From the NCBI GenBank assembly GCA_018398585.1, contig JAGTTD010000007.1, forward strand, positions 8,707,320 through 8,771,319: a DNA stretch of 64,000 bases, given 5' to 3'. This stretch comes from Simmondsia chinensis. Its lineage: Eukaryota; Streptophyta; Magnoliopsida; Caryophyllales; Simmondsiaceae. Shown here in pieces: positions 44,587 through 56,089 of this stretch; within the stretch, counting starts at the first letter, position 1; every line of letters begins with the position of its first letter. Under the pieces are notes generated by a model. That model was not told where the DNA came from, did not search any database, and saw only the letters and a list, made by a program, of their open reading frames with translations. Made by a program: the position numbers and the translations under genes.

Positions 44587-47530
44587 TTGCCTTCCATAAT
44601 TTCACCACCCAAACTTGAACTTAAGTTGTTGCCCTCTACTCTTAAGTATGCTTTCTTAGGACCAGATGAGACCTTACTTGTAATTATCTCTTCTCAGTTG
44701 TCTAGGGAACAAGAGGATGCCTTTATGATAGTGCTTAGTGATCATAAGATTGCCATTGGGTGGTCTGTGGCCGATTTAAAGGGTATAGACCCTTCCATAT
44801 GTATGCATATGATTTTTCTTGATGAGAATGCTAGACCCACTAGAGAGATGCAAAGGAGGTTGAACCCTAACATGAAAGAAGTGGTCAAGAAAGAGATTGT
44901 GAAGTTGATTGATGCGGATATCATTTATCCAATTTCTATAGTAGGTGGGTTAGTCCTATTCAGGTAGTCCCAAAGAAGTTGGGCGTTACTGTGGTTAGGA
45001 GTAGTGATAGAGAGTTAGTGGCCACTAGAGAGACCACGGGCTGGAGAGTGTGTATTGATTGTAGGAAGCTTAACTCTGCCACAAGGAAGGACAATTTTCC
45101 TCTACCATTCATTGACCAGATTTTGGAGAAGTTAGCTGGTCAGAGCTTTTACTGTTTTCTTGATGGATATTCAGGATATAACCAGGTAGCAGTCTACCCA
45201 CAGGATCAGGAGAAAACGACCTTTACGTGCCCCTTCGGCACATTTGCCTACCATAGGATGCCATTTGGTTTATGTTATGCACCTGCTACATTTCAGAGAT
45301 GCATGATATCTATTTTTTGTGATATGGTAGACAGATTTCTTGAGGTTTTTATGGATGATTTCTCTATTTTTGGACCTTCGTTTGATGAATGTTTGCAGAA
45401 TTTAAGACTTGTGCTAAAAGATGTGAAGAGACCAATCTTGATTTGAGTTGGGAAAAGAGTCACTTTATGGTTCAAGAGGGGATTGTATTGGGTCATAGAG
45501 TGTCTAAGAAGGGTAATGAGGTCGATAAGGCTGAGATAGACCTGATTGCAAACTTACCCCCTCCCTCAAACGTGAAGCAAGTGAGATCCTTTTTAGTTCA
45601 TGGAGGTTTCTATAGGAGATTCATTAAGGACTTTGGGGAGTTAGCCAGACCATTAACTAGCGTGCTAGCTAAGGAGACATCATTTGAGTTTGTTGAGTCA
45701 TGCCTAGAAGCTTTTCAAAAACTACAGTCATTACTTGTTTCGGCCCCCATTATGCAACCCCCAGATTACTCTCTTCCTTTTGAAATTATGTGCGACACTT
45801 CTGATTTTGCTATAAGTGCTGCCCTAGGTCAAAGAGTAAACAAAGTGTCTCATGTCATTTACTATGCCAGTAAAACTCTTAATGATTCACAACGCCATTA
45901 CACCACCGCTGAAAAGGAGTTGCTAGCTGTTGTTTTTGCTCTTGAAAAGTTTTGTTCCTATCTTCTGAGGTCAAAAGTCATTATCTATTCTGACCATGTT
46001 GCATTGAAATATTTGCTCTCAAAGAAAGAAATGAAACCTAGGCTCATTAGGTGGATTCTTCTACTTCAAGTGTTTGACATTGAGATTAGAGATAGGAAAG
46101 GTGTAGAGAATGTGGTAGCTGACCATCTCTCTAGGGTTTTCTTTGAGCATCATGATCCATCTATTTCAATGCATGACTCTTTTCCCGATGAGCAACTTTT
46201 TATCGTCTCCCATTCACGTGGCCCTTGGTTCACATATATTGTTAACTTCCTCGCTACAGGTGCGATTCCATCTACTTGGTCTAAGCAAGAAAAGGATAGG
46301 TTTCACTCTCAAGTAAAGCACTTTTACTGGGATGACCCTGACTTTTTTAAACATTGCGCGGACCAAGTAATTCGTAGATGTGTTCCAGAGTGTGAGTATC
46401 ATAGCATTTTATCTTTCTGTCCCTCATATGCATGTGGAGGACACTTTGGAGGTCGTAGGACTACTACAAAAGTCCTACAGTGTGGTTTTTATTGTCCTAC
46501 TCTGTTCAAGGATGCTCACAAGTTTTGTCTTGCATGTGAGCATTGTCAACGCACAGGCGCAATGATGTGTCAAGACATGATGCCTTTGAACCCCATTTTA
46601 ATTGTGGAAATATTTGATGTTTGGCTTATTGACTTTATGGGACCATTTCCCCCATCTTTTGGATTTGTTTGCATACTTTTAGAGGTTGACTATGTGTCTA
46701 AATGGGTTGAGGCTATACCTACTAGGACCAATGACCACAAAGTGGTCATGCAATTTGTCAAGGACCACATTTTTAACCACTTTGGTACCTCTAGAGCACT
46801 CATTAGTGATGGTGGAAGTCATTTCATTCATAGGTCATTTGAGGCACTTCTTAGGAAGTACTCAGTGCATCATAAGATTGCCGCCCCCTATCATCCCCAA
46901 ACTAGTGGTCAAGTAGAGCTTTCCAACCGTGAGATCAAGTCTATACTTGAGAAAACGGTTTGTCCTGATAGGAAAGATTGGTCCCTGAGGCTGAATGATG
47001 CTCTTTAGGCTTACCGCACTGCATATAAGACCCCACTTGGTATGTAACCCTATAGATTGGTCTTTGGTAAAGCATGTCATTTACCAGTTGAGCTAGAACA
47101 CCGTGTTTATTGGTCCCCTAGAGCTTTGAATTTTGACTTAGACCAAGCTGGTGCTAACCGAAAGCTTCAATTGAGTGAACTTGAAGAGTTGAGAAATGAA
47201 GCTTATGAGAATGCAAAGATTTATAAAGCTAAAACCAAGGCTTTTCATGATAAACATATTTTGAGGAAAACATTTGCTCCTGATTAAAAGGTTTGGCTTT
47301 TTAATTCCAAATTGCATCTTTTTTCGGGTAAGTTAAGGTCTAGGTGGGGTGGTCCTTTAGTGGTTAAGCAGGTATACCCCTCGGGTGCTATTGAGATATA
47401 CCACCCTAAAGATGGTCGTGCGTTCACTGTAAATGGTCAAAGGCTTAAACCTGTAGTTGAGTTGGATGGCATTGCTGATGGACAGCTTATTGAAGTTGTC
47501 TCTTTGATGGACACAATGACTAATACTTGA
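44587..47530 (+). pseudogene. Athila-like RT, RNase H and integrase, frameshifted
   Basis: 44587-44967: connection to RT (NPNMKEVVKKEIVKLIDADI). 44979-45446: RT palm with GWRVCIDCRKLN, the lineage mark FLDGYSGYNQVAV and the catalytic VFMDDFSIFGPSF. A frameshift near 45390 moves to a 539-codon frame (45389-47008): thumb ([20 protein letters not shown]), RNase H ([41 protein letters not shown]), integrase zinc region (C..C of [12 protein letters not shown]), and core with [24 protein letters not shown] and [12 protein letters not shown] (D, D and E all present). A TAG at 47006 and a TAA at about 47285 split the integrase C-terminus, which ends near 47530 ([13 protein letters not shown]). Confidence 0.9.
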
Positions 47531-48822
47531 TCTCTACTTGATTCACTACACCTGGCTGAAGGCGTAAAACGTAGCGCTCCTAGGAGGCAACCTAGGTTTG
47601 TTATTGCTTGTTTTTAATTTCGTTTTTGAATGAATTAGTTGCTTCGAGGCTTGTTTTCTCTCTTTTAAGGTTCTTGTCCCATGTTAAAGGAGTCATATAT
47701 ACATGTTTGCGCCGTCTTGTTAGGTTGTATTGCTCCATCCCACATATCGCTTGTGCTTTAATGATTGATGTTGTTGCATTGAGGACAATGCATGATTTAG
47801 GTGTGGGGGTGAGGCTCATTTGCATACGCTCATTTTTGGTCAAAATTTTAAACTTTTGAACATCTTTTTGTGCATTTTGAGCGTGCATTATAACCGTTTA
47901 GCCAAGTTTTCCTTGATCGACATGTATGTTATGACGATAGTGGGATTAGTTGTTTATTTCGTTCTCTTAATTCCATGAAATTAAATGATTCTACTTCATA
48001 CTTGTTAATGAGTGTTGTTGATTATTGTTGACATTAATGGGATCTACTCATGCTGCTCACATATTCACTAAGCACAGGACTTTCATGTTGCGGAAAATCT
48101 GAAGAATTTGAGTAACCAACCTTATATATTTTGAGTTTTGTAAGCCTGCCCTATTGGCTTATCCTAATCCTTACCCTTGATGTTATGTAAAGTACTGGTT
48201 GGTCATTGTCAATTGTAATGATGAAGTACGTGTATAAAAAAAAGGGTCCAAAAAATGGATAGAAAAGAAAGAGGAAACAAAAAGAAAAAAAAAGAAAAGG
48301 AAAAAAAAGGGTTTTCTCCAAAAGGAAAAAAAAAAAAAAAAAAAACAAAGGCAAAAGAAAAAGAAAAATTAAAAATTGATATACGCTCGTGATAAAGTTT
48401 CTTTTGTGTTATATTAAGGTCAAAATGTTGTAAAGTGGTCACTCATATGCCACTTAAACTTTCTCTATGTATAGGTATGTGTTTAGGTGATTCAATGGTG
48501 CGGGTGCACAAAACCTTTATATATTTGGTTGGGAGCGAGAATTTGAGAGATTTTGTGGTATAAAATCCTATTCACTTTCACTTGTGCGTTGCTTGAGTAG
48601 TCCCTATTAGTTGATACAAGGTTAATGAAATTCTATAACGAGTTTTGAAGTTTAATCATCCGAATTCATGGGATTGGAGAATGTTCTAAATGACTTAATC
48701 TTGTATTGAATTGTAATATAGGTGTTAATCTCGGAAAACTAGGTGAAGGTTGGAATGGTTGGGGTAGTTGGTCACTCAAGTCGTTATGTCTATTCCATGC
48801 TTTGCTCGAGGACTAGCAAAGG
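47531..48822 (+). mobile_element. non-coding region between pol and 3' LTR
   Basis: 1.3 kb where some Athila elements carry an envelope-like ORF; none is seen. It holds an internal copy of the polypurine tract (47797-47811) and a long purine-rich stretch (48236-48366, mostly A with G). Confidence 0.7.
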
Positions 48823-48837
48823 TTAGGTGTGGGGGTG
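48823..48837 (+). other. polypurine tract of the Athila-like element
   Basis: ttaggtgtgggggtg, one base before the 3' LTR. The identical 15-mer occurs at 47797-47811. Confidence 0.8.
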
Positions 48838-48838
48838 T

Positions 48839-50331
48839 TGATGCGTCTCATATTTGCGCATCTTTCAATTGATAATTTAATTATTTTGCACCTATTTAAT
48901 TATAATTTTACACTAATTTTGGCAATTTTTATGTCTAGCAGGTTTGAAATTAAAGTTCCGAAAATTGTCAAATGTTGGTGCAAATAAGACAAATTTGATG
49001 CGTAAATAATTAAATCAAGTCAATCGAGATTCGGGACAAGAACGTAAAAGCTCGACCAGAATCGCTACAGTACCCGAGCCGGCACTGTTCATCATCTTCA
49101 ACCCCAAGCTGCGCCGCTACAGTAACCTCGACCCACAACAGCCAACTTCAGCCCAGCAAACGCAGATCCACCTCGTCACCACCAACAGCCCAGCCCAAAC
49201 AGGCCCATCACAGCAGCGGCCCAAAGCCGACCTACACCACCAGTCCAGCCCACCTCCGCACCAAACATCCGGCCTAACGCACCAACCCCAGCAGTAGCAG
49301 CCCAAGCCCGTATAGCCCATCGTCACCGGCCCACCCACCAGCACCGACTTAGGGTTTCGTTAGGTTCGATTATAAGAGGAGGACGAAAGGAAGCGAGGCT
49401 CTGTTTTTGGTCTCTAGTTTTAGGGCTGTTGACCATGCTCTGCCTCTTTCCCTCAGCTTTCTCTCTCTCTCTTTCAGATTCTTTTTTTATATTTATTTTT
49501 CTTCTTTTTCGTTAAATTGGAATGAGAGCGATAAGAGCGTGAAGACCGGCATGAGTTCGTTCATCTCCTCCTTCACCGGATCATCCTTGATGGAGAGTTA
49601 ACTTGCTATCTGGGGTAAGATAAAATCTTAGCCTTTACTTTTGTTTACTTTTAATTCGGGTTAAATTGATTGTTTACATGAATTGCTTGATTGGGATAAA
49701 TACTTTGAAGTATTATATTTTTATTGTTTATTCAATTGATATGATTATTGAGTTTGTAACCTTTAATTGTGTATATTGATATTTATAAATTAATTCTCTG
49801 TGCTTGTAGCCTTAGGATTAATTAATCAGGCTATAGTATTAACCGAATTGTTAATTAAAGCCTATCTTCCCTATGCTTTAGTTAGATGGGGTCAATACGT
49901 GGTAATTAACAATACGTTAGGTAGATCCTATTTTCCTTATGCTTTAGTTAGATACGGTCAATACGCAATACTAACAATATTTTCTTAGTAGGTTGAAGCT
50001 TGTAGCCTAAACCACTACTGGTGTGATGATTAATAATCCCAAGTTAAAAGTTAACGCAAGAGTAATTGGCTAACGATGGATTTGAAACCCTAGGTTCCAA
50101 TTTAATACACTTTTTGGATTAGAAGTAGATTACCTAAGTTTATTTTTTGTTTTCTTTGGTTAATTAATACAAAAACCTCTCAATTTTATTCAAATCAATT
50201 CAAGTCATAGAGTAAATTCACGCACTCTTAGTCTCTGTGGTTCGACACTCTCTCGCCCTACACTGCAATTTAGGTGTGTTTAATAGATAGGGTTTTATAT
50301 GAAATTTTGATAGATGTAGGAAAACACATCA
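48839..50331 (+). repeat. 3' LTR of the Athila-like element
   Basis: Starts TGATGCGTCTCATATTTG, ends GGAAAACACATCA. Scattered substitutions against the 5' LTR. Confidence 0.92.
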
Positions 50332-50336
50332 CCCAT

Positions 50337-50760
50337 TTGCAACTAGTGATCCTCATCCAATTTCGAGGTTTGATAAGGTCCCAAGTCTGGCTGTTCTGCA
50401 ACGATTCCATCTCTTTGTATATTGCCATCAACCACTTTTCTAAATCAACTCTAGACACATCTTCTGAGTAGGTGGAGGGTTCACTATCTTCCTTTGTCTC
50501 AGCCATTGTAAGAGCATAAGCTACCATCTCTTCATAGCGGCAACGTTGAGGTGGTTTAGCTTGTCTCTTTTATCTTCCACTAGCTATAGTATATTGCTCC
50601 ACCTGCTAATTGGTTTCAACCACTTCATTTCTTTCTGAAATCTGTACTGGAGGTGCCTATATACTTTTTGTGGGTTCATTCTTCTACTGAGCTATGCTAC
50701 CCAAGCGCAGCTGAGCTATTTCTGGCATCTACATCTGATTAGAATCACATGTAATGGAGG
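50337..50760 (-). pseudogene. Tork-like RT N-terminus (right of the Athila insertion)
   Basis: Minus-strand frame with YALTMAETKEDSEPSTYSE, VDLEKWLMAIYKEMESLQNS and QTWDLIKPRNWMRITSCKW. The sequence is interrupted right after this Trp by the gypsy element and resumes at 40137, so the KWVF motif of copia RT is split. The region 50540-50760 is the degraded integrase-RT linker. Confidence 0.85.
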
Positions 50761-50767
50761 GTTTCTT

Positions 50768-51730
50768 CTATGGATGAAGTAATGACGAATCATCGAATGT
50801 GACATCTCTACTTGTCAGAAATTTATGAGACTTGAAGTCCCATAAACAAAATCCTTTCACACCTGAAGTATAACAAAGAAAGATGCACTTCTTGGCTCTA
50901 GACTTGAGCTTTCCCTCATTCACATAAGCGTAAGCGGGGCAACCAAAAATTCTTAAATGAGAATAGTCTGCAGGGGATCCTGACAATACCTCCTCTGGAG
51001 TCTTCAACTGAAGAGATGAATGAGGTGAATGGTTCACCAAGTGACATGCCATGTTCATAGCCTCTGCCCAAACAAGCATTCGACAGCATACAACGAGCTT
51101 TCTCTAGCAACATTCTATTCAATCTTTCTATAATGCCATTTTGTTGAGGTGTACCTGTGTAAGTCCTATGTTTAACAATACCTTGACATTCACAGGATTT
51201 TGTGAAGTCACCCTCAAACATATTCAAGGTCATTTTCTGTCCTCAACTTTTTAATTTGCTTCCTCGTCTGCTTCTTGAAAGTATCATACACTTCATTTTT
51301 TCTACTTTAGGAAGTAGACCCAAACCTTTTGGGAGAAATCGTTAGTAAATGTTAGAAGATATCTGGAACCACCTTTGGAAGCAACCCTGGAAGGTCCCTA
51401 TAAATCTGAATGAATGTAATCTAACGTCCCTTTTTTCTTATGCACTGCCTGTTTGAAGCTAACCCTTTTTAGCTTCCCAAAAATGTAATACTCACAGAAT
51501 TCCATCAATCCTATATACTGACCACACAACAAACCCCTTTTACTAAGCTTTGACAGTCCCTTATCACCCATATAACTAAGCTTCATGTGCCATAACTTAT
51601 TGATATCTGAATCTGTCATAGATGATGAAGATATAGTTACTGACCCTGTTACTATGGACCCAACAAGTTCATACAAAGTTCCTATCTGTCTGCCTTTCAT
51701 CACAATTAGAGCAACCTTATTGACCTTCAT
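50768..51730 (-). pseudogene. Tork-like integrase
   Basis: Minus strand: GAG-pre-integrase (51730-51500; LWHMKLSYMGDKGLSKLSKR), zinc region (CEYYIFGKLKRVSF, degraded), a broken core (51400-51240), then HRTYTGTPQQNGIIERLNRM (51173-51114, the catalytic Glu in IIER retained), and the C-terminal SGSPADYSHLRIFGCPAYAY to CYTSGVKGFCLWD. Two frames overlap at 50916-51079, showing a frameshift. Confidence 0.85.
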
Positions 51731-51748
51731 AACTCCACCTTCAGCTGT

Positions 51749-52862
51749 CTACTTGTACCCATGAGAATCAAGGGTACCTAGAGAGATGAGATTTTTCGTC
51801 AGACTAGGAATGTGACATACATTACTCAAAGTCCTAACTGTACCATCAAACATCTTAACGCGAATTATTCCTATACCCAAAACTCTGCATGCTACATCAT
51901 TGCCCATCAGAACAACACCACCCTGAATTGACTCATATGTGGTGAACCAGTCTCGATTGGGACAAACATGATAGGAGCAACCCAAATCTAGAATCCAATT
52001 GTCTTCAGATCTGGATTGAGATTCAGTCACTAACAGAACATCAACATCACTCTCATATTCAACTACACTTGCTTCAGCAGATTTAGCATTCCTTTTCTGG
52101 TCTTTTCTGTTATCATCTTTTAGTTTCCCCTTAAGCTTGTAACAATATCTCTTAATGTGCCCTTTCTTACAACAATAATTACAGGATAGGGTTTTATGTC
52201 TGGACTTTAATCTAGACTTATTTCCTCCACTATCAGATCCTCTTGTTTCAGTTCTTCCTCTAACAAATAAACCACTTCCTGAGTCATAAATAGAGTCGAA
52301 TAACTCCATATCAACCCTTCTTTACTCAGCAAGTTGTTCTTAACCTCATCAACAATGATAGATTTTCTGCCACCATAAATCATACTTTCAACAAGCCCTT
52401 TATAAAAGGTTGCGAGAGAAGACAACAATAACATAGCCTGATTTTCATCTTTTGGGGCATCATCAAGTTCTTTTAACTCTTGAATAATAGAGTTAAAATC
52501 ATTAATGTGAACTTTGAGAGACGTATCTTCTGATATACAAAAGGTGAATAAAAGTCGTTTGACTGCAAGTTTGTTGGAGACAGATTTAACACAGAACATA
52601 TCCTGCAATTTCTCCCACAACTCCTTAGTGGTTTTCACTTCCAAAACTTTTGTCAAACGTCATCGGTAAGACACACCTAAATAGCAGTGAGAGCCTTTTC
52701 GTCTAATTCCTCCCATGGCATACTCTTTAGCTTCTTCTTTTTCTCATTCAATGCTTTCTTCGGGCCGTTCTGAGTCAAGAGACCCTTCATGCGAATTTGC
52801 CATAAATTGAAACTTCCTTGACCACCAAACTTCTCAACTTCAGATTTCACAATGGACGTCAT
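51749..52862 (-). pseudogene. Tork-like gag and protease
   Basis: gag starts at the ATG at 52862 (MTSIVKSEVEKFGGQGSFNL), with LWQIRMKGLLTQNGPKKAL, then LWEKLQDMFCVKSVSNKL (about 52610) and the zinc knuckle CNYCCKKGHIKRYC (about 52190-52150). The protease follows in the same frame (WILDLGCSYHVCPNRDWF, about 52010-51955; the usual D-[ST]-G is D-L-G). Stops and frame changes occur near 52677, 52310 and 52210. The start is 22 bases from the primer site, typical for Tork. Confidence 0.85.
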
Positions 52863-52899
52863 AGTATTAAATCGAACAACTAGGGCTCTTATACCAATT

Positions 52900-53435
52900 T
52901 GTGAAGGAAATCATACCCAAGAAATGGATTCGATTTAAATACTAAAATAAATATGAGAAGTAAATGACAAGGTAAAAGTGAACAAACAACGAAGACAATG
53001 ATTTAAGTGTAAAACCCTCAAATGAGAGGGGGAAAAACCACGGGTGAAGGTAAAGAACTTTATTGATGTGGAAGAATTACAACAATATACTTCACTCCCT
53101 CTCTCTCTTTATGTGGCTCTCTCTCACTGCTGCTTCGCTATCATCGTCAGACTCACAGAACTCCTCTTTATACATATAGTAGCTACATGAACTAGGTCAA
53201 GCAAAATTCGATCCTCGATCGATCGGGAAGAACCCCAATTGATCCGAGTCCCGATCGATCGGGAAGAACCCCAATTGATCCGAGTCCCGATCGATTAGCC
53301 AGACTGCCCATCAATTGGTAGACTCTCCATGGCTTCTTTACATTTCTGCATTGCTCGATCGGTCGGCAAGGTGCCCGATGGAATGACACACCTACAGCTG
53401 CGTTCCTCAGTCAAATTTTGAGACACAATCTAACA
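52900..53435 (-). repeat. 5' LTR of the Tork-like element
   Basis: 536 bp, TGTTAGATTGTG...TTCACA on the minus strand. Longer than its partner mainly because a 36-bp unit (gatcgatcgggaagaacc...) is tandemly duplicated at about 53217-53289. Confidence 0.9.
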
Positions 53436-53948
53436 TATTCAAAAGCAATCTTTTTTTGATCTGTGAGACATTCCCCGTCGAGATTTTGAACTGACCATAT
53501 GGAATTCTTCTTACCTCTTCTCTTTATCCAGGAGTGAAATCGATCTAATTTATAAATTGAATTATTGACCTTTGAAGCGAAAAAGTATTTTTGGCCTCAA
53601 GAAGAGACATGGTCTTGAAGCTCAAATAATTTCTCCCGAGCATTTGAAACTTGAGATGAAATACCCTGTGGGAATAATTTTTGAAACTTCTTCAGAGCAT
53701 CTTTTACCTCAAGAAGCTTTTTATGAACATGAAACATAGTTATACCTCTAATTCGAGTATTCCATGCATCCAAAATCACATAAAAAAAACCACACATAGA
53801 AGTAAACCAATTTCCAAATTTGATGTAACATTAGCAACCATTTCCCTTCCTTCGGTAGACACAAGAAGAGGGAAATGATCCGAAATGACCAGAGACAACA
53901 CAGTCAATTTACTATCAATTTGATTGTGCCACTTTTGATCGACCAGGG
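53436..53948 (-). pseudogene. L1-type LINE, endonuclease-RT linker (middle piece)
   Basis: On the minus strand the frame LVDQKWHNQID, then LVISDHFPLLVSTEGREM (the SDH.P catalytic His motif of the AP-like endonuclease, about 53905-53870), followed by a helical linker (HKKLLEVKDALKKFQKLFPQ, about 53720-53660). It continues from 59414 on the right, across the RRM-element insertion, and into 38085 on the left, across the copia insertion. Confidence 0.8.
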
Positions 53949-54428
53949 TGTCACAAACCCAAGGGTTGGTGACGGGGGATATTCACGAGGCTAGGCTCAT
54001 ACTGGAAAATAGAGGCTTAGAGTTGAGGTGAGAGAGAGAAATTGAGTTAGAATTGAGATGAAAAGAGAAGGAGAGTTAGATGAGAAAGAATAAGAGGGAA
54101 TAATAAGATGCGAAAGATAGAATAAATTCATATATTTCATTGCATTGGATAGATGATCATTACGTTCCTAATCACCTCTATTTATACTAAAATGCTAGTA
54201 CATATTCAAAAAGGAAACTATATTTGAAATATCCTAATAAATCTGAAAATATTCTAAATATCTTAAAATATCTAAAATATCTAAGTATCTAAATAAAATT
54301 AGAAAAATATCTAAATTATATAAAATATCTAAAATAAATCTGCATTATAGAAAACTACCAAAGTAGAAGATCCTAGAATATTCTAAAATATTCTGGAATA
54401 TCTGCCAAGATATTCCATGCACATGACA
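53949..54428 (-). repeat. LTR 1 (outer 3' LTR) of the RRM element
   Basis: 480 bp; minus-strand ends TGTCATGTGCATGG and GGGTTTGTGACA. Very rich in 'atctaaaatat' text. Confidence 0.88.
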
Positions 54429-54750
54429 TTCCCTTCCCCTTTAAGCCATCCTTGTCCTCAAGGATGAGATAACGATATGTTATGGTTCTTGTTCCGATCC
54501 TGGTTCGAGGAAAGTGTACCCTTGCCCATGTCTTCTTAGCCTTCTCGTTGAAGTCCCTCCGTGTGACCTTGATCTTGGCATGGTGAACTTGACATATTTT
54601 TGCCAGGCAATGAGTTGAAGATGTCTGATCCTGAGTTGTTGATCTTTCCCTTGGACCCATGTGGTGCCGCGGTGCTGAACTCCTTAATGAATCAAGGGTT
54701 TCCTGAATCTTTATCGACGTTTCTGATGCTTCTGACCATGAAGTCCACAA
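54373..54750 (-). CDS. second ORF of RRM-element unit 1, chromovirus-tail-like
   Basis: 125 codons, starting MWTSWSEASET and running through the polypurine tract into the 3' LTR. Basic, no known domain. The part ...YLILEDKDGLKGKG resembles the C-terminal tail of the chromodomain gypsy polyprotein at the window end (LEDKDVLMRG at about 61865-61895), and the DNA shares an exact 18-mer with it (54447-54464 and 61882-61899). It is probably the leftover 3' end of an ancestral pol gene. Whether it is translated is unknown. Matching frames in units 2 and 3 are at 56016-56411 and 57678-58073. Confidence 0.4.
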   Translation of the reverse strand: MWTSWSEASETSIKIQETLDSLRSSAPRHHMGPRERSTTQDQTSSTHCLAKICQVHHAKIKVTRRDFNEKAKKTWARVHFPRTRIGTRTITYRYLILEDKDGLKGKGMSCAWNILADIPEYFRIF

Positions 54751-54854
54751 ATCAACAAAAGAGGACTTAACCGCATTGTTATGTCATCACAACCCAATTC
54801 TAGAGATTGTAATGGACATTGTAGTACCGAATTCATAAGTAGCATCTCGGTTTC

Positions 54855-55445
54855 TTATTTTGAACTCATTGCCACTATGTCTTCATTATTTATGATGTCA
54901 ACATAGAAGTCATCTTCAAATTCCAATGGATGAGGCTCAGTTTTTTCCTCAAGCATGGATTCTTCAACCAATTTACCCTCCCCAACGGTTATTATGTCTC
55001 CTTCCTCATCAAGGTTACCTTCGGTTTCCTCCATGATGGTTGATTCATCTGGTTTGTCCACAGTCCCCACCCCGAGGCCAATGTCAGGATGGCCTAGGAT
55101 GTGCGTACACTTGTTCAACTTCTCGTTTATGGAATTGAGATTTGCTAGCACCTCCTCCAATTTCATTGCGATTTCCTTAAAGGGCTTGGAGAATCGAATG
55201 TCCATCATGCAACAATAGCCGTAGATGTTTCTTCCATTTAGCCATTTAAGTGCACTCTCCTCTTCTTTCCTTGAATAAAAGGTCACAAAAGCTTCAACCC
55301 TCAAGGAAGTCATTGCGATGATTTCAATTTTATAAATCCGACCATAGGGAGAGAAGAGTTGGTTGAGGACACTTGTGGTGAAAGGATAGAGAAGCTTTGA
55401 AATCTTGACAACAAGTGTAGACTCCCAATCTTTTCTTGCGGCCAT
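54855..55445 (-). CDS. PTB-like RRM protein, unit 1 (intact ORF)
   Basis: 196 codons starting MAARKDWEST. Residues 10-87 form an RNA recognition motif: RNP2-like LVVKISK (11-17), helix VLNQLFSPYGRIYKI (26-40), RNP1-like EAFVTFYSR (51-59), helix EEESALKWLN and GRNIYGYCCMMDIRFSK (71-87). The LYP.T..VL.Q.FSP.G frame and the GRNIY..CC..DI.FS end are specific to polypyrimidine-tract-binding proteins (second RRM of the plant PTB/PTBP3 group), not to generic RRMs. Then come a predicted coiled coil (92-113) and a very acidic tail. There is no gag-type zinc knuckle. It sits where gag would be, downstream of the primer site. It may be a captured host domain, possibly acting as an RNA-binding gag substitute. 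Function is inferred only. Confidence 0.75.
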   Translation of the reverse strand: MAARKDWESTLVVKISKLLYPFTTSVLNQLFSPYGRIYKIEIIAMTSLRVEAFVTFYSRKEEESALKWLNGRNIYGYCCMMDIRFSKPFKEIAMKLEEVLANLNSINEKLNKCTHILGHPDIGLGVGTVDKPDESTIMEETEGNLDEEGDIITVGEGKLVEESMLEEKTEPHPLEFEDDFYVDIINNEDIVAMSSK

Positions 55446-55620
55446 GTTGTACGGTCTTTTTTTTTTTTTTTTTTTTTGATTTTGTAATTGAGTTCCTTAG
55501 ATCTCAAGGGAAATAAAATTGCAGCGGAAATTTTTTTATTTTTTTTTGATATGATAGTAATAAATGAAAATGTAAAGGATAGTTTGAGCCTCTGATCGAA
55601 AGATAGCTCTGATACCACTT

Positions 55621-56089
55621 TTTCACAAACCCAAGGGTCGGTGACGGGGGATATTCACGAGGCTAGGCTCATGATGGAAAATAGAGGCTTAGAGTTGAGG
55701 TGAGAGAGAGAAACTGACTTAGAATTGAGATGAGAAGAGAAGGAAGTTAGATGAGAAAGAATAAGAGGGAATAATAAGATGAGAAAGATAGAATAAATTC
55801 ATATATTTCATTGCATTGGATAGATGATCATTACATTCCTAATCACCTCTATTTATACTAAAATGCTAGTACATATTCAAAAAGGAAAATATATTTGAAA
55901 TATCCTAATAAATCTAAAAATATTCTAAATATCTAAAAATATCTAAAATATCTAAGTATCTAAATAAAATTAGAAAAATATCTAAATTATATAAAATATC
56001 TAAAATAAATCTGCATTATAGAAAACTACCAAAGTAGAAGATCCTAGAATATTCTGGAATATCTGCTAAGATATTCCATGCACATGACA
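55621..56089 (-). repeat. LTR 2 of the RRM element
   Basis: 469 bp. Its inner end reads GTGAAA instead of GTGACA, as in LTR 3 but not in LTRs 1 and 4. Confidence 0.88.

Larger units (their letters stand above)
40138..50331 (+). mobile_element. Athila-like Ty3/gypsy retrotransposon, nearly full length
   Basis: LTRs at 40138-41633 and 48839-50331 (1496 and 1493 bp, highly similar, both TGATGCG...CACATCA). Target duplication CCAAT (40133-40137) and CCCAT (50332-50336), one mismatch. A tRNA-Asp primer site and a polypurine tract are in place, and gag, protease, RT, RNase H and integrase follow in gypsy order. Coding capacity is broken by several frameshifts and stops. No envelope-like ORF is seen between pol and the 3' LTR. 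It lies inside the RT of the Tork-like element. Confidence 0.93.
38086..53435 (-). mobile_element. Tork/Tnt1-like Ty1/copia element, interrupted by an Athila-like element
   Basis: LTRs lie at 38086-38573 and 52900-53435, flanked by a perfect 5-bp duplication TATTC (38081-38085 and 53436-53440). The order on the minus strand is 5' LTR, iMet-type primer site (52884-52897, ttggtataagagcc), gag, protease, integrase, RT, RNase H, polypurine tract (38574-38589, aagtcaaggtggagatt on the minus strand), 3' LTR. Removing the 10.2-kb gypsy insert leaves a copia element of about 5.2 kb, normal for Tork. It sits inside the LINE. Confidence 0.9.

Noticed and set aside
54955..55218. 87-codon plus-strand ORF repeated in all three RRM units (also 56616-56879 and 58278-58541)
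   Set aside because: Its conservation follows from the antisense RRM ORF in the same segment; the Ser/Met-rich product has no known motif.
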